This document shows, in pieces, positions 23,707 to 34,988 of a DNA stretch of 64,000 bases. Source of the DNA: Morinoia aosen (lineage: Eukaryota; Arthropoda; Malacostraca; Amphipoda; Talitridae); contig CM059567.1 in assembly GCA_030386875.1 (NCBI GenBank), positions 87,475,130 through 87,539,129 of the forward strand, written 5' to 3'. Every line of letters starts with the position of its first letter. Positions within the stretch are counted from its first letter, which is position 1. The position numbers were made by a program, and so were the translations under genes. Below the pieces are notes generated by a model that was not told the origin of the DNA, did not search any database, and was given only the letters and a program-made list of their open reading frames with translations.

Positions 23707-25070
23707 ACAGTAGTGCTTGCCGAAAACCTGCGAAACAAAACTTGGGCGTGCGAACAAAAAGTAGAGCAAGAAGTACCACATGTAGTACCACAAGCAAACG
23801 GCACGGCATGTACATATACACTGAGCGTAGGAAGAAGTTAACGTAGCAGAGGTAACGTCGGGGCGAGAGATGACAAAAAAACAGTTTATTTCCAATATAG
23901 ATGGTACAGATGTACCATCATTGGTTTTTAAATATCTTAAAGCTAATACACTTAGATGATACACACACATGAGTATTGTAATACCCATGTCACTCGTCAA
24001 AAATAAATGATTGAGGGTAAGGTACTCCCAGTCTTGCTTAATCTACATTTGATGATACCGGTAATGATAATTGTAAGCGAACACAATTTCATGGACGATG
24101 CATTTTCATTGTGGGGTGAGAAGCTTTGACAGTTTATATATACATGACATAAAACTTCGCAATTCTTGACGCCAGGAAATAATATATGAATCGCTTGTTT
24201 CGGCTGATTGTTCAAAAATCTCATTTCAAGGAAGCATGAAAAAAAATAAAGATATGTATAAGCATGAGGATCACGAAAATTACAAGTTTTGTATTTCTAA
24301 TTAAACAATTTAAACATAACGGTCATTAGTTTTCATATATAAATGGATGATCACACAAAAAATCTATGGTTTTTACGTGAATGCTTTACAATAATAAAGA
24401 GAGACGAGTTAGGGAATATTAAAAGTTGAGAGTGACCAGTAAAAAACACCATTATCTGTAGTTAAAATGCTAGTTGTCAGTTTAGTACACACATATGTGC
24501 ATATATACATGTAAATATATACACGGATGCATGCACATACATACACCTAACACGTAAACATACACAAATACGTTCAAAGGACAAGACGTAGGTGAGATCG
24601 AAATGCATAAAGTAAACAGTGAAGGAAAATTGGCTGAGGCAGCAACGGATCGAGTGAAACGCAAAAGTAAGAGAGTTTGGGTGCAGTACACTGTGAAATT
24701 ATTGCCTTGTTTCTAATAGGGTCACGGAAAAGTGGTATTCCAGAGGCTGTGCAAGAAAAATGCTGCTAAAAAGTATCCAATTATTGCATTCAATTAAGGT
24801 AATGCGCCTTCGGTGGCATCTCTTCCTTTATAAAGTATGTTGGGTGGTTAAATTATACTGTGGTGATTTAGATAGCACAACATCTCCAATTTCTATTTTG
24901 TGCTGTGTTCATCTTCGTGGCTGGGGTCTCGCAGCTATTGTACTATGTCGCACGCAACTTCACAACAATGTTTTTTACTAACGTGTTTACTTTAAATAAA
25001 ATAGGTGAGTATTTCATGACTAGTTAGTCGTTATTAACCCAGTTGATCAAGCAAATGAGAGTAGGAAGAG

Positions 25071-25931
25071 TAACGTTGTATGTCCACTCATTTATTGTTT
25101 CTGCCGAAATTCCAGTTCCCGCTCGTGCCGTGGTGAGAGAGTGCAACTGTTCGCTTCATTACGCTACCTTTGTCTTCAGAAGCTTGACGAACGCGCACTA
25201 ACTCATATATTACCCGCGGGTTAGATTGTAATTTTAAAGAACTTTTGTCCACAAAGAAACAAGTCTTTCATGCTCATTCAGAGTTAAATTTGGAAATAAA
25301 AATAAACAAGGAATTTAAATATGGGCAAAAATTAGGTAATTGTTATAAGGGCAGTTACCTTGAACGCGCGATCTCATATCTAAGCAAAAATAAAGCGTAA
25401 AGCACGGTTCAAATTGAACGGCTGCCTTGGGAAAATAGGGATGCATATCCTATAAGTACTTCCATCAGTGTTGAAAAACAGCAATAGCAAATAAATTGTA
25501 GCTTCTTTGATTCAGAAGCTATGCAGTTATATAAAAAATTAGAATGTCCATAAAAGTATTGATCCAATTAGATTTGAAAAATTCCTAGGTATAACTTTTT
25601 TAAAATGATCATAATAATTTGGACCATGTTAAAAAATGAATTATTTTAAAGTTCGTAATGTGAATTTTCACCCGCGTAACATTGAAAATTTATTAATGAA
25701 AATGGCTAATAACGTCGAATAAAGTTAAAAACAAAGAAATGTGCACTTGAAGTAATGACGCGCGGCTCTCTCTAATTTTATCGTTTTAGTGAAAAGTTAG
25801 AGATTTCTAAACTGGAAGCGTGTACAGATTTGATAATGCATTCCTATTTCAAAAGCTTGGTACTCGAAAGTTAGCTGACGGGAGCCACACATGTTCGCTC
25901 ACTCTTTCGCACTTTCATCCTGCGCATGGCC
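25071..25931 (+). repeat. Left arm of the second palindrome (861 bp)
   Basis: It begins TAACGTTGTATGTCCACTCA and ends CGCATGGCC. It is the reverse complement of 29,222-30,080, with about 1-2% differences by eye in the outer 150 bp and almost no length change. It contains no reading frame of note. Confidence 0.95.
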
Positions 25932-26794
25932 ATTTTTGTACCTAATCAATAACATTTGGTTTTCTATTTTTAATAGGTCGTGACAATAGTTCTTCATACG
26001 AGATAGAAAAAAGAGAGTCAAAAGTTATAGTCAGTACAGCTGAAATAGGGACATCACGAATAATCACGATGCTCCGTTTGGCTGACATACACTGGATCTG
26101 CCATGCCAAACTCTGGTTGGAAGATGTTGAGCTTTGTCTTGAGAGGCAGTACCAGGTTTTGGGATATCAGTATGAAACCTTAGTATGTTAGTAAGACGCC
26201 TTCACTACCGTATGAACCCTTAACACAAGACTGGTTTCACGCTCGCTTATTTACAGCTATATCTCCATCGCTTTCCGTAGCTCGCATTCAGACTGCACAG
26301 TGCTGTGTTACGCTCTAATTAGAGGCTGCAGAATTAATTAATGATTAGATATTGGGGACGCTTTCAGAGAATTCCAATCTATGAATCTCACCTTACATGA
26401 CATGAAGATCAGATTCATCTGAATCGCAGGAATGAGAGCACTGAGTTCACAACGCACCGGACAGGCAGCCTAACAGGGCTACCGGATCTGCCTTCTCTCA
26501 TGTAATTTCTCAAATTTTAATTTCTCGGGTGGCTAAATTTAGTAAGAGTTGGCCATTTCATTCTACGTTTTCCAATAGCTTCTCTCTGGGTTATATTTAG
26601 GTTTTCAAGGTTGAGCAGCAGTTACTCTAAAAAGATTTGAAGTTTCATCTGGTTGTGTAACGAAATGAAATATTTCGTTAGGTTAATTGCGTAAAGCTGC
26701 GAAGTGAACAGAGCGACGTGAACAGACGTTGGAATGCCGAATTCAAGAAGACGGTTACGCCGACGCCGCAGAGGCGTGAGAACTAGCGAGCTTT

Positions 26795-27254
26795 CTTTGA
26801 GAAAACGAGGTGTGAGGGGGGAAGCAGAGAGTCGCCTCAGGTGACGAAACGGAGCGCAAGAAAGTACCGCGCGTGGAAGATGTGTCCTTTGAGAAAACGA
26901 GGTGTGAGGGGGGAAGCAGAGAGTCGCCTCAGGTGACGAAACGGAGCGCAAGAAAGTACCGCGCGTGGAAGATGTGTCCTTTGAGAAAACGAGGTGTGAG
27001 GGGGGAAGAAGAGAGTCGCCTCAGGTGACGAAACGGAGCGCAAGAAAGTACCGCGCGTGGAAGATGTGTCCTTTGAGAAAACGAGGTGTGAGGGGGGAAG
27101 CAGAGAGTCGCCTCAGGTGACGAAACGGAGCGCAAGAAAGTACCGCGCGTGGAAGATGTGTCCTTTGAGAAAACGAGGTGTGAGGGGGGAAGCAGAGAGT
27201 CGCCTCAGGTGACGAAACGGAGCGCAAGAAAGTACCGCGCGTGGAAGATGTGTC
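26795..27254 (+). repeat. Five 92-bp direct repeats
   Basis: Exactly five head-to-tail units of 92 bp (starts 26,795, 26,887, 26,979, 27,071, 27,163). Each begins CTTTGAGAAAACGAGGTGTG and ends GTGGAAGATGTGTC. Units are almost identical. The third carries an A where the others have C near 27,009. The repeat is GC-rich compared with its surroundings. Minus-strand frames of 68-109 codons across it repeat themselves and are artefacts of the tandem structure. Its place upstream of a promoter-like block suggests an enhancer-type array. Confidence 0.97.
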
Positions 27255-27358
27255 AGAGGGACGCAAGGACATAGCCAATGAGAAGTCAAGGCGTCAGAAC
27301 AAGCAAAGAGCTCCGCCAGTCAGGCTTAGAATGCTGTCATTGTAACAGAGAAGAGACG

Positions 27359-27397
27359 AGAACGTTCTAGAAGGAACCAAGTGAAACACATAAAAGG
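27359..27397 (+). promoter_or_regulatory. Heat-shock-element-like motif followed by a TATA-like box
   Basis: AGAACGTTCTAGAAGG at about 27,359 is a three-box match to the nGAAnnTTCnnGAAn heat-shock factor consensus. ACATAAAAGG, a TATA-like box, follows at 27,388. A start site would be expected near 27,420. The downstream 100 bases end in an AATAAA signal at 27,512. The order direct repeats, HSE, TATA, short transcript, AATAAA would fit either a retroelement LTR or a stress promoter. Factor binding is inferred from the motif alone. Confidence 0.5.
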
Positions 27398-27511
27398 AGC
27401 TCACAGGAGAAACGAGAGGTCTTTTTGGAAAATCGCACGAGAGAGAAGTGTTGGTGCGGGGAGGCCGGCTCGCTGCCGAGTGCCGACTTCCCCAGCATAG
27501 AGCGCAGACTG

Positions 27512-27517
27512 AATAAA
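27512..27517 (+). terminator. Polyadenylation signal AATAAA
   Basis: AATAAA lies about 90 bp after the predicted start site and is followed by a GT-rich stretch (GTTGCAAGTGGCAAGTTTG). It would define a very short R-like region if this is an LTR. The remaining sequence to 29,221 (including a loose duplication around ATCTCAGAAGANCGGGGGG at 27,780 and 27,975) has no recognisable gene. Confidence 0.35.
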
Positions 27518-29042
27518 AAGTTGCAAGTGGCAAGTTTGATCATGAAGAGTGAATAGCAAGTGGACTAACCTGCTGTCTACAAGTTGGAAAGAGCGCTGCT
27601 AATGGTTTACTACACAAGATGCATGACGGCAAAACTCCTACTAGAACGCCAGATTCACAAATTCCTCGGTGCAAGAGTACACTGGTGAAATCTACGAAAG
27701 GTCAAGGATTCTACGAGCATCGAGTGGGCAACATGCAGTGGCCTGCGCGAGTCGGTATAAAATCAGCAGCAACATTATAATCTCAGAAGATCGGGGGGTT
27801 GAAACCTATAACACCAACGGAGCACACCAACCAGTTAGACGTCAAACGTCTGAATATAGCCAGGCGTCGGTCAGCAGCGCCGGGAAGATAGAGAGGCACC
27901 ACCGCTACAGTACTCTGAGTACTCTGTTGAGTACCACCAGCATCAGATGGAGTCGGCATTGAAGCAACAGCGACATCACATCTCAGAAGAACGGGGGGGA
28001 ACTAAAGGAAATCGCGTACTTATTTTATAGAGGTCATTGAAAAAGCACCACATGATGAGTTTCAAACTGTGAAATCGACTAAATTCGGTCCGTGATGAGT
28101 TTATGTTGAATTTGGATAATCATGTGTTTCAATGCGGTTGCGTGGAAAAGCACCCCAGAGTTGACAGCAATTAATGTGCATCAATATGTGTGTTCATGGC
28201 GAAATGTGTCATTTTGTGGTTGGTAATTGTCATGGATGCAATGTGCAGATTTTATTTTGGGACACGCATTTCCTGCGTAACACCGTTGGGGTGAGTCATG
28301 CGAATAAACATTGTTAAATCTGCTGGTCGTGCCGGTGAAATGGCATCTCTCGATAAAAGTATTCCACCTGATTTATTGTGCTTTATTATTTTTTAGGTGC
28401 GTTATAAATTTTTGGTGTAACGGTAAATTATGTGGTTGTTCGCTAACGCTTGATATCTGATGATTCCAAGTGAGGATTTCCCGCATATTGGAATACCATT
28501 TTGACATTTCGTTCATATTTTTCTGTTAAATCAATCACACCCATTAACTCACGTGTTCAACATTAAATAAAGTTAAGGAAAACTTTACATTGGGTCGTTA
28601 TTATTCCATGCTGATCGTACTGAGGTAGACTCGTAACGCACACTATGCTAATCCTGCTATCCTACTTTCCTACCTTTTCTGTCCATTCTCTTCCTGGGCA
28701 TTTCACCTCTTTAATCCACCTTCCCCCTTGGACTATCGAGGTTTCATCCCCTCAATCGTAAACGAGAGGCGACAGCCGGCCTCGTTTTGTGACAGTTGGA
28801 TAAAGGCCATTCTACGCAGTAAATTTGTTAACTAGATGAACATCAATTGCCCTTCCGTTGACCTGACTCAGTAACCACAGTGTCATTTACAGACGGGCTG
28901 AATGTTGGATTCCTTTTGTGTGGCCTTGCTAAGTAACAAGTGAATTAGGTGTATTAAGGTGAACACTCATTATGCAGCCATGTTTAGTTTGTTTATGAAG
29001 ATTTAGTTTTTTTTTCTGCGGGGTTTTGTGATGCAGAAAACC

Positions 29043-29070
29043 GAGAAAACGGGCCGAAGAAGGCCCTTTT
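29043..29070 (+). other. GC hairpin with T-tract
   Basis: AAAACGGGCC-GAAGAA-GGCCCTTTT forms a stem of five GC pairs extended by A-T pairs around a six-base loop. It resembles a terminator or RNA 3'-end hairpin in shape but does not match the histone mRNA stem-loop consensus. It sits 150 bp inside the right arm of the second palindrome. Function unknown. Confidence 0.4.
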
Positions 29071-29221
29071 GAAGACTTTGCACTTCATTCACTTATCCTT
29101 AGCTTTGTAGTAAAATATCATTGCTCCTACCATCAGGGTCATTTTTTAAGACAAAATGATCAATAATAATGTTCTTTTCATTATTATTCATCTTACTTCG
29201 AGTAATCTACAACGTATTATA

Positions 29222-30080
29222 GGCCATGCGCAGGATGAAAGTGCGAAAGAGTGAGCGAACATGTGTGGCTCCCGTTAGCTAACTTTCGAGTACCAAGCTT
29301 TTGAAATATGAATGCATTATCAAATCTGTACACGCTTCCAGTTTAGAAATCTCTAACTTTTCACTAATACGATAAAATTAGAGAGAGCCGCGCGTCATTA
29401 TTTCAAGTGCACATTTTTGTTTTTAACTTTATTCGACGTTATTAGCCATTTTCATTAATAAATTTTCAATGTTACGCAGGTGAAAGTTCACATTACGAAC
29501 TTTAAAATAATTCATTTTTTAACATGGTCCAAATTATTATGATCATTTTAAAAAAGTTATACCTAGGAATTTTTCAAATCTAATTGGATCAATACTTTTA
29601 TGGACATTCTAATTTTTTATATAACTGCATAGCTTTTGAATCAAAGAAGCTACAATTTATTTGCTATTGCTGTTTTTCAACACTGATGGAAGTACTTATA
29701 GGATATGCATCCCTATTTTCACAAGGCAGCCGTTCAATTTGAACCGTGCTTTACGCTTTATTTTTGCTTAAATATGAGATCGCGCGTTCAAGGTAACTGC
29801 CCTTATAACAATTAGGTTATTTTTGCCCAAATTTAAATTCCTTTTTTATTTTTATTTCCAAATTTAACTCTGAATGAGCATGAAAGACTTGTTTCTTTGT
29901 GGACAAAAGTTCTTTAAAATTACAATCTAACCCGCCGGTAATATATGAGTTAGTGCGCGTTCGTCAAGCTTCTGAAGACAAAGGTAGCGTAATGAAGCGA
30001 ACAGTTGCACTCTCTCACCACGGCACGAACGGGAACTGGAATTTCGGCAGAAACAATAAATGAGTGGACATACAAGGTTA
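29222..30080 (-). repeat. Right arm of the second palindrome (859 bp)
   Basis: Inverse partner of 25,071-25,931. Matching stops sharply at both ends: 29,221 and 25,932 mismatch, and the outer flanks differ after 30,080 and before 25,071. No exact target-site duplication is seen. GAAGAG lies just outside the left end, and a GAAGAG a few bases outside the right end. Confidence 0.95.
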
Positions 30081-31297
30081 TGAATGAAGAGTTTTTTGGT
30101 TATTGATTTTGTAGCATAAATGCTTACATCATCCGAAGTTTTCGATCAAAAATTTCTTTACTTGAACGTTGAAGGGATTTTGTACGCAGGAAAGCGTTCA
30201 TGAGTGACAGGAGTAGAATTTTTACTGTAGAAATCTTTAAAAATAGAAGATCAACGCTAAGTTTGGCGTATTAAAAAAGGTCATAAATATAGGATTAAAT
30301 AGTCAGTGTGGTTTTCAAACTCTGCCCCAAACTGCTCTCAGGTTCCATATTTAGGGCGACAACCATTGTTCAAGTTTAACAAATTAGCATGTTGAGCTAC
30401 AAATGAACTGAGCTGTGTTCATTCGTAAGGATAACCAGAGTAGATAGTTTAGATTTTTTTATTAACTTGAATCTTTACATGTTTAAACAAAATAACAAAA
30501 TCTGATATTATTAATCCTTCAGTTTGATTTGCGTTTATTTATCACCGTCAAATTAAAGGTGGAGCTTGGGAATAAGATAATAATCATTTCAATCTAATGA
30601 GTAAAAAAATAACATGATCATTTAAAATTGAATCATTTAATTTTCATGAAGAGTCAAGAGAAGCAATACAGCTATTGCATCACAACCAGAAGAGTTACCA
30701 ACACACGACCAACTGAGTCAGGCGATGTACATCTCTCGATTGTAGCACAAGTGGGTGAGTTTCATGTGTCGCGTACAGTAGCAATGTGTCATTAAAACCA
30801 CGACTATTGGGACATTGAAATTGAATTTTTATCATTTTTATGCGGTCTGAAAATTGTCTCAAAGATGTTCCGTTCGGTTAATCAAGATTATGCCACCATT
30901 GGCTTTTAATTCAAAAAAGTGTACTCGTTTTACCTTGTGTCGAATGTGAAAACGTTCGGGCAGTCACTTTGATTAATGTTAAAGCTATTCTTCCGTACTA
31001 TTTTTTACGTACAACCATTCATGTTATTGTTATAGAATGATCTGCTGATTCAATGCAAGATAACCTATTTACAAAAAGTCTGATTACCTTTTCCGAATAA
31101 AAAGTTGACTTTAATATTTCGTCAAAAAACAGGATTAATTAAACTTTTATTCATCCAACAGAAAATGAACAACCCTTACAATGTGACTTTAATATTTTTG
31201 CATGCTAATAGGTGTCAAGCAAGCTTCTTTTTCTATCATAGCGCAAGTGAATATTAGCATGATTTCTTTCATAATTAATTCCATCATTTTGGTACAG

Positions 31298-31442
31298 ACT
31301 GTATGTACAAAAAATCCTCCTGTCGCCTGTCCACTGTCCCGCACGAGAGCGCTGTTTGTCAGGCTTAAGTCATTACAGCCTGAGCAATTACATCAGATAC
31401 CTCAACCGAGACTTCTTTGAATCCTGGACGCAACACTGTGTG
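31298..31442 (+). CDS. Candidate host-gene exon, unidentified protein
   Basis: A pyrimidine-containing acceptor ending GGTACAG and a strong donor (TGTGTG/GTGAGT) bound 145 nt. Only one frame is open throughout (one base plus 48 codons), giving a natural-looking sequence that includes HYSLSNYIRYLNRDFFESW. The exon is much richer in GC than its flanks. It would start in phase 2 and end in phase 0. I do not recognise the protein. A weak follow-on exon with compatible phase is at 33,709. Evidence is splice signals, open frame and composition only. Confidence 0.42.
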
Positions 31443-33556
31443 GTGAGTTGCTTCAAGCGTGAAATCTAACTTGGTAAACTTATTCTTTAGTAACCAGGAA
31501 TGTGGAGGCTTTGCTATTGCAAACCAAGGGCTTTAGGGAATTTTTTGAAATTTTAAGATGTTCAATTCTACCAAAAAAGCATAAGACTGCGAACTTGGAC
31601 TTCAAACTGCTATTTGAAAAAAAGTAAAATCAATCTTGCAATGACCTTTGGCAAACTGGTGGCTGCAATCCAACAGAGTCGTCGCAATGATTAAAACTGC
31701 GATTTTGACATAGCTGCTATTTCTAGTATAACAAAGAAATTAAATAATAAAACGACATAAAACGGAATAAAATTCATTTTTTGAAAAGGGGCATTCAGAC
31801 TAGCAGTCAAATATTAGATTCTACCAACATCTGGGCAAATCGCTTAGAACTAATAGACCGCTAGCAACTCCATCTCAGTCTGCCACTTCACTGTGATAAC
31901 ACCAACCATATTTTATCTGTGAATGATTTTTCAATTTTAGATTCGACGTGTAGTAGCGATCTCCGGATTTTAGAATCATTGTACATTTTTAAGCAAAGAC
32001 CAGTTCCTAATTGTGATCAAAGTGCTTGCCAATTCTACATTGTATAAGTTGTCAAAATTTAGCAATTATTGATACATCAATTTTTTTCATGTTGTTTGTC
32101 TTATTTTCAGAGCATCCATTGAAAATGAAGTTTTCAAAACTAGCCCTAGTCTGAATGCCCCTCTGGAGAGAATGAATTTTATTCCTTTTTGTGTCGTTTT
32201 ATTCTTGATGAAACTTAGATTTCCAAAACATGTCCCCATCTCTGAGGAATTAAAGAGTAGCATAGATCTTTGGGTAGGATAATAGTGATACTCGATTTCT
32301 AAATATGGTTGGGCAATAAATTTGTTAAATCTGCTGAAAGAGGAAGCAAACTTTTACCTATATTTTTGTTGTAGCATCAATGACATTTTTCACTTCTTTG
32401 TCTCCAGCATTAGTTGATAAGTTTTTGGTTCATGTTAGAAATTTTTTGCTGATCTTGTTCAAGGTCATGTTCTGTAAGAACGGAAACTATAAACACACTG
32501 TTCATTTCGCAGAACTGCATTTAGCTGAGTCTGGCTCTATAGCAGGTACCGACACATACTGAGAAAATCTGCTCTTTAACAGAGCTCGCACCAGCCCGAC
32601 GCGTGTCGGTATCAAGCTTACTGTACTGTATCATATTGTTTAAAGGTGCATTTCATTCTGAATGGGTCTCTTAGTATTTTACTAATATATAGATGCTTGG
32701 AGAGGTTCTCTTTTCTTTGCAAGTTTACATGTTCTAATTGTTAACTGATGTAAGTTGGTCACTGTAAGTAAAAATTATGCAAAATTCCATATACAGAACT
32801 TCATTGTTGGGTTATTATCTCCGGTGAAAGTATTTTATTTCCCTAGTACAAAAGTAATTTTTGCTTATTTCTTGTCTTTGTCGCACAGTGTATGTTAAAA
32901 GACGGAGCGGTATTTGTGGGGCGGGTAAGATTTCCGAGTTTCTTTCAAAAGATGCGTTTGGAATGTTGGGTCTTGTTAACGTTTCTAAAAGATTTGATAC
33001 ATGCATCCTACGGACTCTTTGAGAAGTCAACAGCATATTTGAAGGCTTCAAAGTATGTTTTATGACAATATTACACTATACCAGACATAGAATAACGAGC
33101 AATGAACCTGTATCTTTATATTTTTCGTTAAAATTCACACGGGCGTCGTGTATTAGCGGGAAAATATTTCAAAAGTTGCCTTTCCGATCATGAAGGTCAT
33201 TCTCCATATTTGAGAAAATAAATGATTACTAGGATGCAAATTGAGAAAATATTCGAGGAATATTTCCACAGGTTGGAGACTATAATTCAGTTAGAAATCC
33301 ATTGGATAGAATTACCGACTCGTTCATCCATACGATTACACACGCCACATGTACAAATTTCTGATCGCTAGGTTTACAACACAATTTTTTATCAAATGCT
33401 TTCGAGTACTATTAACACTAGTCCACCCTCCCTTAATTTGAAATAAGAAAGAAGGCAAAATGAAAGAAAGGCCTTAAGAATTATAAAATTCAATCTCTCG
33501 AGAGTTGATGAAGCTTGTATCACAGGTTCGCTCATCACACACTTTCGGCTGGCTTC

Positions 33557-33581
33557 GGACAGACGGACGGACGGACGGACG
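33557..33581 (+). repeat. GGAC microsatellite
   Basis: About five to six tandem GGAC units after CTTC. Confidence 0.8.
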
Positions 33582-33708
33582 TGGCTCTTATTATAGTATA
33601 GATTCTTATACACGTTGTGAGTCAGAATACGTACACTTTATTCTAAGCTACTCGTATGTGGTACAAGTATGCAGGAACGAGTTTCTGCATCTAACTTTCA
33701 TTTTTCAG

Positions 33709-33891
33709 CTTTCTTACTGTATTCAACGCTTCCATTTCAGAATATATGATCTGCCTTTGATATTGGACGATTGCGAAATAGATGATAATCTCTTCTACAA
33801 CCTGCGTGTTGGACGCAATCATCTTTTGTCTTCACTCATTTCACTAGACAAAACTGTCATAAACGATGCTCAACATTCTTACATAATGTAA
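33709..33891 (+). CDS. Weak candidate terminal exon
   Basis: Acceptor ACTTTCATTTTTCAG precedes 60 open codons ending at TAA (33,889-33,891), with the stretch YDLPLILDDCEIDDNLFYNL. Its phase 0 start fits the phase 0 end of the candidate exon at 31,298-31,442, but no donor or family match supports it. A longer open frame extends upstream to 33,505 through a GGAC microsatellite, which makes a chance frame possible. Confidence 0.2.
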   Translation, partial: LSYCIQRFHFRIYDLPLILDDCEIDDNLFYNLRVGRNHLLSSLISLDKTVINDAQHSYIM

Positions 33892-34481
33892 TAGTTTAAG
33901 TATTTTAGTATTCAACATGTAAATATTGTTCAGTTTTGTTTCCCCATTAATTCCGATCGTGTAAAATTATTCATTATTTTCTTAAATATTAGAAATTTCT
34001 CCTACGGTTCCATCTTTTCAAGATACAGTTTTTTTCTGTTTTAGGCCGCTAATATCAATTTAGTAAATGAGAGAGTTAGTGTTCCGAGTAGCTTTCCCTG
34101 TTATTCCGTCACAAGACTTAAGGACATATTCGACTATTCAAAATACGTTTTGGTTTTGAAATTTGGAAAATCTCGGTCCTCATTTTCCCAGACAAGTGGC
34201 AGAAATGTCATTCGGTGAAACCGTCGAACTAAGAGGCTAGTTTGTTTTATTCCGCTCAAAATTTTAGCCGGTGCCTTTCTCTTTTTGATACGAGCGCTGG
34301 AAAATCGTTATAGTCAAAGCGTTATTTTCGGAGTGGGGATTGTCTGATTCCCTCACAACAATAACATAATTTTTAAAACTTTTATTAAAGCCTGAATGTT
34401 AAAAAACAAGTGTTTAAAAATTTGTTGAAACATTATTGAACTACTCACGTATACTATTAGCATATGCTCATTATGAAAGTA

Positions 34482-34988
34482 CAGGGTGGCGCATAAGTCA
34501 CCTCACCATTTTTAAGAAGGATATATTTTTTGTAAACGAGTGTATTTTAGTAATTCATTTTATTAGTGTTTAAAGATTGGAATTTTACTTTGATTTACGT
34601 ATGAATAATAATGTCACGTAATTGGCCTTCATTACTAGCTTCGCAAACATGAGCTCTCTGTAAGGTATTTTCTATGACAGTTCTCAGCCTCTGAGGCTGT
34701 ATGGAATGAATTTTCTCTTGTATGTCAGCTGTGAGTTGTTTACGTACACCTTTTCTCTCACGCACGAACAAAACTCACTAGCATGTCTCTACACTGTGTT
34801 CCAATAATATTGAACGTCCATTTACAAAATGAACTTCAATCATCTTTGCTCCTCCTTCAAATTTGAATTTAGTCATTTTTCAATTTCCAGTGACGTAACT
34901 TATAATTCTGAAATAGAAAAATCAAAATTGATTTATTAAAAAAATATACTTCATTGTAAAAAGGTTAAGTGACTTATGCGGTATCCTG
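34482..34988 (-). mobile_element. Internally deleted mariner-like element (507 bp)
   Basis: The terminal inverted repeats are long and clear: CAGGGTGGCGCATAAGTCAC at 34,482 and the complement of CAGGATACCGCATAAGTCAC ending at 34,988, with similarity continuing about 50 bp inward. Between them the minus strand still encodes a mariner-type C-terminus (a QRLRTVIENTLQRAHVCE segment, then a GQLRDIII tail) at about 34,600-34,800. The catalytic core is gone, so it can only have moved with help from another copy. The target TA is not exact at the right end. From 35,000 to 37,330 I see no recognisable gene. Confidence 0.75.

Noticed and set aside
26622-27278. Overlapping minus-strand frames of 68-109 codons
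   Set aside because: Direct product of the 92-bp tandem repeat. The same protein string starts again every 92 bp in a shifted frame.
21160-28800. Idea of one complete LTR retrotransposon using U5-like sequences at 21,160-21,260 and 28,735-28,800
   Set aside because: The two segments share only short motifs (AGGTTTC...CCTC, TTTNGTGACA), no gag or pol frame lies between them, and two inverted-repeat structures cross the interval.
30672-30754. Possible exon before a GTGAGT donor
   Set aside because: The acceptor side lacks a pyrimidine tract and its exit phase (1) does not fit the next candidate exon (phase 2 entry).
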